Source: Candidatus Onthenecus intestinigallinarum (GTDB lineage: Bacteria; Bacillota; Clostridia; Christensenellales; Aristaeellaceae). Taken from it: DNA of 52,390 bases. The DNA lies in NCBI GenBank assembly GCA_018713325.1, contig DVFJ01000029.1:1-52390 (forward strand), in the 5' to 3' direction. Under the pieces are notes generated by a model. The model was not told where the DNA came from, did no database searches, and was given only the letters and a program-made list of their open reading frames with translations. Below are positions 46,522-52,390 of this stretch, in pieces. Made by a program: the position numbers and the translations under genes. Position 1 is the first letter of the stretch. Each line of letters opens with the position of its first letter.

Positions 46522-48069
46522 ATGCATATCAAACACGCAAAAAACGCACAACTGTTCTATCAGCACCGCAGCGTCATGCGGGAAAAGTTCTCCGAGGCCC
46601 TCACGTCCGTCGCCCCGGTCACGCTCATCGTGCTGCTGCTGTGCTTCAGCGTATCGCCCATCCCCGTGGCGACGCTGACGGCCTTCCTCATCGGCGCGGC
46701 GATGCTCATTCTGGGCATGTGCCTGTTCACGCTGGGCGCCGACCTGTTCATGACCCCGCTGGGCGAACGTCTGGGCGCGGCGATCACCAAATCCCGCAGG
46801 CTGTGGGTCGTCGCGTTCGTCGGCTTTCTGATCGGCATCATCGTCACCATCTCCGAACCCGACCTGCAGGTGCTGGCCAACCAGGTGCCCTCCATCCCCA
46901 ACCCGGTGATCATCTGGTCGGTCGCGGTGGGTGTGGGCGTGTTCCTGGTGGTGGCGCTGCTGCGCGTGCTCTTCGGCATCCGCCTGGGCACAATGCTCGT
47001 GGCCTTCTACGCGCTGGTGTTCGTGATGTGCCCGTTCGTCTCCTCCGACTTCTGGGCCATCGCGTTCGACTCGGGCGGCGTGACGACCGGCCCGATGACC
47101 GTGCCGTTCATCATGGCGCTGGGCGTGGGCGTCTCGTCCATGCGCTCGGACAAACATGCCGAAAACGACAGCTTTGGCCTGGTCGCCCTGTGCTCCGTGG
47201 GCCCGATCCTGGCCACGCTGTTGCTGGGCATCTTCTACCGCAGCGAGGGCGGCAGCTACGTGCCCGTGGTCGTGCCGGACGTGGCCGACTCGCGCGGCCT
47301 GATCGAGCTGTTCACCGCGGCGCTGCCCACCTACCTGCACGAGGTGCTGTCGGCGCTGCTGCCGATGGTGGCGTTCTTCATCGTGTTCCAGATCGCGTCC
47401 ATGCGCCTGCGCGGGGCGGACTTTGCGCGCATGCTGGTTGGCTTTGTGTACACGTTCGTCGGCCTGGTGCTCTTCCTGACGGGCGTCAACGTGGGCTTCA
47501 TGCCCGCGGGCAACTACCTGGGCAAGATGATCGCCTCGCTGCCCTACAACTGGATCCTGCTGCCCATCGCGATGGTCATCGGCTACTTCATCGTCGCGGC
47601 CGAGCCCGCCGTGCACGTGCTCAACCGCCAGGTGGAGGAGATCACCTCCGGCGCGATCCCGCAGCGCGCGATGAACCTGGCGCTGGCGGTGGGCGTGTCG
47701 ATCTCGCTGGGGCTGTCGATGCTGCGCGTGCTGACGGGGCTGTCGGTCATGTGGCTGCTGATCCCCGGCTATGCCGTGGCGATCGCGCTGTCCTTCGTCG
47801 TGCCCAAGATCTTTACGTCCATCGCGTTCGACTCGGGCGGCGTCGCCTCGGGCCCGATGACGGCGACGTTTCTGCTGCCCTTTGCGATGGGCGCCTGCGA
47901 CGCAGTGGGCGGCAACATCGTCGCCGACGCCTTCGGCGTGGTCGCCATGGTCGCCATGACGCCGCTGATCACCATCCAGGTGATGGGCCTGTACTTCCAG
48001 TTCAAGAGCGCGCGCCGTCCGGCCGCCGTCGAGCCCGCTGCGCTTGAGGACATCATCGAGCTGATCTGA
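46522..48069 (+). CDS. DUF1538 family membrane transport protein
   Basis: 515 residues, about 12 membrane helices in two repeats. Each half has EPxxxVLxxQV (112-122 and 361-371) and AFDSGGVxxGPMT (181-193 and 435-447), the DUF1538 signature. Conserved acid, Ser and Gly residues in the middle of helices suggest an ion-coupled transporter; the substrate is unknown. ATG with AAAGGAGGG upstream. Eight bp separate it from the PII-like gene, so the PII protein probably gates it, as GlnK gates AmtB. Confidence 0.88.
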   Translation: MHIKHAKNAQLFYQHRSVMREKFSEALTSVAPVTLIVLLLCFSVSPIPVATLTAFLIGAAMLILGMCLFTLGADLFMTPLGERLGAAITKSRRLWVVAFVGFLIGIIVTISEPDLQVLANQVPSIPNPVIIWSVAVGVGVFLVVALLRVLFGIRLGTMLVAFYALVFVMCPFVSSDFWAIAFDSGGVTTGPMTVPFIMALGVGVSSMRSDKHAENDSFGLVALCSVGPILATLLLGIFYRSEGGSYVPVVVPDVADSRGLIELFTAALPTYLHEVLSALLPMVAFFIVFQIASMRLRGADFARMLVGFVYTFVGLVLFLTGVNVGFMPAGNYLGKMIASLPYNWILLPIAMVIGYFIVAAEPAVHVLNRQVEEITSGAIPQRAMNLALAVGVSISLGLSMLRVLTGLSVMWLLIPGYAVAIALSFVVPKIFTSIAFDSGGVASGPMTATFLLPFAMGACDAVGGNIVADAFGVVAMVAMTPLITIQVMGLYFQFKSARRPAAVEPAALEDIIELI

Positions 48070-48077
48070 GGTGAAGC

Positions 48078-48818
48078 ATGAGCACATTTAACTGGGTTCT
48101 CGCGATCGTCACGCGCGACTATACGGACGAATACCTCAAGCTGTACCGCAGCCTGGGCGTACAGACGGTGCTGGGCACGCCGGCCAGCGGCACGGCCAGC
48201 CGGTCCATGCTCCACTTTCTGGGCCTGGAAGCCAGCGAAAAGACCATCCTGATGTGTGCGTGCGGCGCCGAGACCGAAAAGCGCCTGATGCACGCGCTCA
48301 TCCACCGCATGCACATCGACATCGCCGGCAACGGCATCGCCCTGTCCATTCCCCTGGCCAGCCTGGGCGGCCAGACCGCGGCGCAGGTGCTCATCGGACA
48401 GACGATCGACGACGACGCCCGCCGGGCGGCCAAGGAGGAAAGACGCATGGAAAAGACGGCGCACGAGCTGATCATCGCAATCGCCAACACCGGCTACACC
48501 GACCTGGTGATGGAATCCGCCCGCAAGGCGAAGGCCGGCGGCGGCACCATCGTGCACGCCAAGGGCACGGGTACGGGCCTGGCGGAGCAGTTCTTCGGCG
48601 TGAAGATCGTCTCGGAAAAGGAGATGGTGCTCATCGTCGCAAAGTCGGAAGACCGCTCGCCGATCATGCGCGCCATCATGGAGGGCGCCGGCGCGGCGAC
48701 CAAGGCGCAGGCGGTCGTCTTCTCGCTGCCCATCAGCGCCGTGGCGGGGCTCTCCGCCTTCCAGGAGGAGCCGGAAGCGCCCGAGACGGCGGATGCGTCC
48801 GCCCCGGCGAACGCCTGA
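48078..48818 (+). CDS. Double PII-like regulatory protein
   Basis: 246 residues: two PII-like ferredoxin folds in one chain, about 5-110 and 128-222. The second carries MESARKAKAGGGTIVHAKGTG-type sequence, the nucleotide-binding B-loop region of the PII family; the first is degenerate there (GVQTVLGTPASGTASRS). The Tyr-bearing T-loop of GlnB is not obvious. PII proteins sense ATP/ADP and 2-oxoglutarate or related signals and block membrane partners, here presumably DUF1538. A Pro/Ala/Glu tail ends the chain. Start with GAGGTGAAGC. Confidence 0.88.
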   Translation: MSTFNWVLAIVTRDYTDEYLKLYRSLGVQTVLGTPASGTASRSMLHFLGLEASEKTILMCACGAETEKRLMHALIHRMHIDIAGNGIALSIPLASLGGQTAAQVLIGQTIDDDARRAAKEERRMEKTAHELIIAIANTGYTDLVMESARKAKAGGGTIVHAKGTGTGLAEQFFGVKIVSEKEMVLIVAKSEDRSPIMRAIMEGAGAATKAQAVVFSLPISAVAGLSAFQEEPEAPETADASAPANA

Positions 48819-48837
48819 CACCCCATGCCAATGCAAG

Positions 48838-48868
48838 CGCCCCCGGCCTTGAGCCGGGGGCGTCTTTT
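48838..48868 (+). terminator. Terminator of the DUF1538-PII operon
   Basis: A 10-bp stem CGCCCCCGGC / GCCGGGGGCG with 5-base loop, followed by TCTTTTC. Confidence 0.9.
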
Positions 48869-49923
48869 CATGCGTGCGGGCCGTAGCCGTTCCAGCCGGG
48901 GATCGTGCCGTCCACATCCCACAGGTCCAGCCAGCTGCCGGCGCCCGGCCAGAGGAAGACCTGGCCCTTGATCTTGCGGTCGTTGCGATCCAGCGCGCGC
49001 AGCGCGTGCATCTCTTCGGGCGTGAGCGGGTCCTCCACGACCGCGCGCAGGTTGGAGCGCATCTGTTCACGCTTGACCGAGAAGGGGATCGGCACCTGGC
49101 CGCGCTGCACGGCCCACTTCAGGCAGACCAGCGCCGGGTGCACGCCGTGCCTGCGCGCAATCTGCACAAGGACGGGCATGTCCAGGTCGCTGATGTCCTC
49201 CGGCGTGCGGTCGCGCTCCGGACGCGAGGGCGAGCCGAGCGGGCAATAGCCGACCGGCTGAACGCCGTGGTCGAGCGAGAACTGGAACAGCTCGCCCTGC
49301 TGAAAGCTCGGGTGCAGCTCCATCTCGTTGAGCGCGGGGCGGATGCGCGCGTCCTGCAGGATGCGCGCGAGCTTGGGGATCGTCACGTTGCTCACGCCGA
49401 TGCTGCGCACCAGGCCGTCGTCGACCAGGCGCTCCATCGCCCGCCAGGTCTCCATGAATTCCGCATGGATATACGGCCGCGCGTGCGGATCGCGCGCCGC
49501 CACGTCGCAGCCCGGGGCATGCGCGTTGGGAAACGGCCAGTGCACGAGATAGGCGTCCAGGTAGGAGAGGCCCAGATCGCGCAGGCTCCGCTCGCACGAG
49601 GCGCGCACGTCCCGGGGCGCGTGGCAGTCGTTCCACACCTTGGAGATGACAAACAGCTCGCCGCGGTCCAGGCCGGCCTCCAGCGCCCCGCGCAGCGCGC
49701 GCCCGACCTGCGCTTCGTTGCCGTAGCATGCCGCGCAGTCGATCAGCCGGTAGCCCAGACGCAGCGCCTCGCCGACCGCCTGCGCAACCTGCTCCGCGCC
49801 GTACTTGTCCGAGCCGAACGTGCCCAGCCCGACGGCGGGCATCTCCACGCCGTTGTACAGCCTGCGCCCCGGCACGCGTGCGGGGTCGACGCCGTCCGGC
49901 GCCATCTGAAAGCGCTCGTTCAT
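48868..49923 (-). CDS. Aldo/keto reductase
   Basis: 351 residues, a TIM-barrel NAD(P)H-dependent oxidoreductase. Catalytic tetrad D62, Y67 (LIDCAACYGNE), K95 (VISKVWN) and H128 (LVHWP) are intact; SIGVSNVTIPKLARIL and the cofactor segment PIPFSVKREQMRSNL (normally IPKS..) follow. The barrel is preceded by about 20 extra residues and ends with an unusual Trp-rich tail (LDLWDVDGTIPGWNGYG). ATG at 49923 has AAAGGAGA upstream; a 14-residue extension is less likely. Substrate unknown. Confidence 0.95.
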   Translation of the reverse strand: MNERFQMAPDGVDPARVPGRRLYNGVEMPAVGLGTFGSDKYGAEQVAQAVGEALRLGYRLIDCAACYGNEAQVGRALRGALEAGLDRGELFVISKVWNDCHAPRDVRASCERSLRDLGLSYLDAYLVHWPFPNAHAPGCDVAARDPHARPYIHAEFMETWRAMERLVDDGLVRSIGVSNVTIPKLARILQDARIRPALNEMELHPSFQQGELFQFSLDHGVQPVGYCPLGSPSRPERDRTPEDISDLDMPVLVQIARRHGVHPALVCLKWAVQRGQVPIPFSVKREQMRSNLRAVVEDPLTPEEMHALRALDRNDRKIKGQVFLWPGAGSWLDLWDVDGTIPGWNGYGPHA

Positions 49924-50040
49924 GAGGATCGTCTCCTTTCGTGTCGCGCGCCCAACGCGCTTCATCCGTGTACCTCATCCATGCGTTGAAGATTCTGCGC
50001 TCCGCGCCGCTTTTCCTCTTTCCCCGCGGCGATTGCGCGC

Positions 50041-50069
50041 AAAAGGGCGACGCCTTCGCGCCGCCCTTT
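50041..50069 (-). terminator. Terminator of the 6S-like RNA
   Basis: On the minus strand AAAGGGCGGCGC-GAAG-GCGTCGCCCTTTT forms a stem of about 12 bp with a T-rich end. Confidence 0.85.
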
Positions 50070-50080
50070 CCGTATCAAGC

Positions 50081-50276
50081 GAAAATCCCAAAGTGCCGTC
50101 CGTCGCCGTTTTTTCACCCGCCGCTCGGCAGGTCGGTGCCCTGCGGCTCACTTGCTGCCGTCCCCTGGCGTGATAACACGGGGGCATGACATCCATGCGC
50201 CGACGCAGACTCCGGTTGTGAAAATGTGGGTAAAAACTGGAGACTCGCGCACACCTCAGGAATTCTCCCGATCTCT
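50081..50276 (-). ncRNA. ssrS: Probable 6S RNA
   Basis: Non-coding RNA of about 195 nt. A consensus promoter lies just upstream and a strong terminator just after it, with no gene between. The ends pair: GAGAATTCC-(T)-GAGGTGT near the 5' end with GCACTTTGGGATTTTC near the 3' end makes a closing stem of 16 pairs with a single bulge. The 5' part CCTGAGGTGTGCGCGAGTCTCCAG is like the E. coli 6S segment CTGAGATGTTCGCAAGCGGGCCAG. 6S RNA mimics an open promoter and holds sigma-70/A RNA polymerase in stationary phase. I have not folded it by computer. It fills most of the 500-bp gap between the aldo/keto reductase and clpB. Confidence 0.7.
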
Positions 50277-50282
50277 GCGGAC

Positions 50283-50311
50283 ATTATAGTATAGGACGCC
50301 AGCTCTGTCAA
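50283..50311 (-). promoter_or_regulatory. Promoter of the 6S-like RNA
   Basis: Minus strand TTGACA (50311-50306), 17-bp spacer, TATAAT (50288-50283): full consensus in both boxes. The start of transcription is expected near 50276. Confidence 0.92.
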
Positions 50312-50374
50312 GGGGATGGCCCGTCTGACTTTTCGGCATCTTTTCCCTATTCCCGGGATGTCTCGCCACAGCGA

Positions 50375-50414
50375 AGGACAAGGCGCCGCTCCGCCTGCAT
50401 GGACGGAGCGGCGC
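50375..50414 (-). terminator. Terminator of clpB
   Basis: An 11-bp stem GCGCCGCTCCG / CGGAGCGGCGC with 10-base loop, followed by CTTGTCCTT on the minus strand, 7 bases behind the stop codon. Confidence 0.8.
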
Positions 50415-50420
50415 GCGGCC

Positions 50421-52390
50421 TTACCGGACCTGATAGGGCTGTTCGGCGGCGAGGGTGAGCTCGTTGCCGTCGTAGTCGACGATCAGCTCGCTGCGGGGCG
50501 CGACCTCGTCAGCGATGAGCTTGCGGGCGATGAGCGTCTCGACCTTGCGCTGCAGGAAGCGCTTGAGCGGGCGCGCACCGTAGACGGGGTCGTAGCCCTG
50601 ATCGACCACATACTGGCGCGCGGCGGGGGTCAGCACGGCCGTCAGCTGCTTGTCGGCCAGGCGGCGGTTGAGATCCGCCATCTGCAGATCGACGATCGAG
50701 AAGATCTCGTCCTTGGTCAGCGGCCTGTAGAAGACGATCTCGTCCAGGCGGTTGAGGAACTCCGGGCGGAACTGGCGGCGCAGCAGGCCGTCGACCTGGG
50801 CGCGCGCCTCCTCGCTGATGTTGCCCTGCGCGTCGATGCCCTCGAGGATGGCCTGCGATCCGAGGTTGGAGGTCAGGATGATGATGGTGTTCTTGAAGTC
50901 CACCGTGCGGCCCTGCGAGTCGGTGATGCGACCGTCGTCGAGCACCTGCAGCAGGACGTTGAACACGTCCGGGTGCGCCTTTTCCACCTCGTCAAAGAGT
51001 ACGACGCTGTAGGGCCTGCGGCGCACGGCCTCCGTCAACTGGCCGCCCTCGTCGTAGCCGACATATCCCGGGGGCGCGCCGATCAGCCGCGAGACGGAGT
51101 ACTTCTCCATGTACTCGCTCATGTCGATGCGCACCATGTTCTTCTCATCATCAAAGAGCGCCTGCGCCAGCGCCTTGGCCAGTTCCGTCTTGCCCACGCC
51201 CGTGGGGCCCAGGAACAGGAACGAGCCGATCGGCCGCGCCGGGTTGGCGATGCCCGCCCGCGAGCGCAGGATGGCCTCCGTCACCTTTTCGACGGCCTCA
51301 TCCTGGCCGATGACGCGCTGGTGCAGCACCTCGTCCAGGTGCAGCAGCTTTTCGCGCTCGCCCTCCATGAGCTTTGCGACCGGGATGCCCGTCCAGCGGG
51401 CGACGATGCGGGCGATTTCCTCCTCCGTCACCTTGTCGCGCAGCAGCGTGCGGCGCTGCTTCTCGCTCTCGGCGATCTTTTCCTCCTCCTCCAGCTCGCG
51501 CTGCAGCTGCGGAAGGCGGCCGTACTTGAGCTCCGCGGCGCGGTTGAGGTCGTATTCGCGCTGCGCCTTTTCAATCTGCGCGTTGACCTGCTCGATCTCC
51601 TCGCGCAGCTTCTGCACCTTGCCGATGGACTGCTTCTCGTTCTCCCACTTGGCCTTCATCTCGTTGAAGCGCGCGCGCATGTCCGCAAGCTCCTTCTGGA
51701 TCTCGGCCAGATGCTCCTGCGAGATGGCGTCCGTCTCCTTCTTGAGGGCGGCCTCCTCGATCTCGTGCTGCATGATCTTGCGGCGGATGTCGTCCAGCTC
51801 CTGGGGCATGGAGTCCATCTCAGTGCGGATCATTGCGCAGGCCTCATCGACCAGGTCGATGGCCTTGTCGGGCAGGAAGCGGTCGGAAATATAGCGGTTG
51901 GACAGCGTCGCGGCGGCGATGAGCGCCTGGTCCTGAATCTTGACGCCGTGGAAGACCTCGTAGCGCTCCTTGAGGCCGCGCAGGATGGAGATGGTGTCCT
52001 CCACCGTCGGCTCGTCGACCATCACCGGCTGGAAGCGCCGCTCCAGCGCCGCGTCCTTCTCGATGTACTGGCGGTATTCGTTGAGCGTCGTAGCGCCGAT
52101 GCAGTGCAGTTCGCCGCGCGCCAGCAGGGGCTTGAGCAGGTTGCCCGCGTCCATGGAGCCCTCGGTCTTGCCCGCGCCGACGATCGTGTGCAGCTCGTCG
52201 ATGAACAGGATGATCCGGCCCTCGCTCTTCTTGACCTCCTCCAGCACGGCCTTGAGGCGCTCCTCAAACTCGCCGCGGAACTTCGCGCCCGCGATCAGCG
52301 CGCCCATGTCCAGGGAGAAGATGCGCCGCTCCTTGAGGCTGTCGGGCACGTCGCCGCGCACGATGCGCTGCGCCAGGCCCTCGGCGATCG
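50421..52390 (-). CDS. clpB: ATP-dependent disaggregase ClpB (5' partial)
   Basis: About 655 C-terminal residues; the start lies past the window end. Visible from the first AAA+ domain on: [25 protein letters not shown]..., Walker B of domain 1 ([10 protein letters not shown]), then the long coiled-coil middle domain (residues rich in E/K/R such as [23 protein letters not shown]), which marks ClpB rather than ClpC. Domain 2 has Walker [15 protein letters not shown], Walker [14 protein letters not shown] and sensor-2 GARPLKR. With an Hsp70 system it pulls proteins out of aggregates. The C-terminus is normal. Regulation is not visible because the promoter is off the window. Confidence 0.97.
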   Translation of the reverse strand, partial: IAEGLAQRIVRGDVPDSLKERRIFSLDMGALIAGAKFRGEFEERLKAVLEEVKKSEGRIILFIDELHTIVGAGKTEGSMDAGNLLKPLLARGELHCIGATTLNEYRQYIEKDAALERRFQPVMVDEPTVEDTISILRGLKERYEVFHGVKIQDQALIAAATLSNRYISDRFLPDKAIDLVDEACAMIRTEMDSMPQELDDIRRKIMQHEIEEAALKKETDAISQEHLAEIQKELADMRARFNEMKAKWENEKQSIGKVQKLREEIEQVNAQIEKAQREYDLNRAAELKYGRLPQLQRELEEEEKIAESEKQRRTLLRDKVTEEEIARIVARWTGIPVAKLMEGEREKLLHLDEVLHQRVIGQDEAVEKVTEAILRSRAGIANPARPIGSFLFLGPTGVGKTELAKALAQALFDDEKNMVRIDMSEYMEKYSVSRLIGAPPGYVGYDEGGQLTEAVRRRPYSVVLFDEVEKAHPDVFNVLLQVLDDGRITDSQGRTVDFKNTIIILTSNLGSQAILEGIDAQGNISEEARAQVDGLLRRQFRPEFLNRLDEIVFYRPLTKDEIFSIVDLQMADLNRRLADKQLTAVLTPAARQYVVDQGYDPVYGARPLKRFLQRKVETLIARKLIADEVAPRSELIVDYDGNELTLAAEQPYQVR

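Noticed and set aside
46483-48087. A 534-codon minus-strand frame opposite DUF1538
   Set aside because: Antisense shadow, very rich in His/Gln/Arg/Asp, while the plus strand has a real membrane protein with family motifs and a ribosome site.
49924-50420. Short open frames in the gap before clpB
   Set aside because: They overlap in several frames, lack ribosome sites and homology, and the region is better explained by a promoter, a folded RNA and two terminators.

Overview
The window is GC-rich chromosomal DNA with closely packed genes and almost no mobile-element signal. Gene content and order point to an anaerobic, fermentative Firmicute of the class Clostridia. Evidence is the ylxM-ffh-rpsP-khpA-rimM group, the ylbJ / tmcAL (ylbM) / pta-ackA / ylbN / rpmF neighbourhood, the redox repressor Rex, nfeD-floA, FeoAB, and a YlbJ-type sporulation membrane protein. 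The exported proteins carry type I signal peptides, and even the amino-acid-binding protein lacks a lipobox. A GC-rich Christensenellales-like lineage is my guess, not a proof. Many promoters are near-consensus TTGACA / TATAAT with a 17-bp spacer, so they stand out against the GC-rich background.

Layout. 1-2.7 kb (+): a three-gene chaperone set made of an Hsp70 with almost no C-terminal lid (5' end off the window), a DUF5685 protein, and a J-domain protein with a Cys-rich tail. 2.8-4.8 kb (+): a MATE exporter and a membrane zinc-ribbon protein. 4.8-10.7 kb (-): the ylxM-ffh-rpsP-khpA-rimM translation/secretion operon, followed by two related exported proteins where trmD and rplS are often found. 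10.8-13.1 kb (+): feoAB. 13.2-18.7 kb: rpmF, ylbN, ackA and pta (-), then tmcAL and ylbJ (+). 18.7-21.2 kb (-): a polar amino acid ABC importer. 21.2-24.8 kb: a diacylglycerol-kinase-type lipid kinase (+), then a TetR repressor with a perfect palindromic operator and a GT-C-like membrane protein (-). 24.9-32.7 kb (-): rex and a VanW protein; nfeD-floA with a basic membrane protein and an orphan LytTR regulator; two tandem family-4-type uracil-DNA glycosylases, one without the Fe-S cysteines; an SH3-like exported protein. 32.7-36.3 kb (-): trmL, a degenerate receiver protein and purC-purB. 36.4-43.7 kb (-): carA-carB-hisH-hisF and purA. 43.8-46.3 kb (-): a large SH3-repeat exported protein and dapF. 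46.5-48.8 kb (+): a DUF1538 membrane protein with a double PII-like protein. 48.9-52.4 kb (-): an aldo/keto reductase, a non-coding RNA that fits 6S RNA, and clpB (5' end off the window).

How it works together. Central metabolism here covers acetate formation (pta-ackA, with Rex as redox sensor), purine, pyrimidine/arginine and histidine branch steps that share glutamine and carbamoyl phosphate, and DAP/lysine supply for the wall. Protein quality control appears at both ends. The least understood parts are the lidless Hsp70-DUF5685-J set (DUF5685 shows two DxxxD motifs like squalene/phytoene synthases), the DUF1538-PII pair, and the floA-linked LytTR operon.

No rRNA, tRNA, CRISPR array, insertion sequence or prophage gene was seen. 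The only non-coding stretch longer than 300 bases lies between the aldo/keto reductase and clpB, and it holds the 6S-like RNA.
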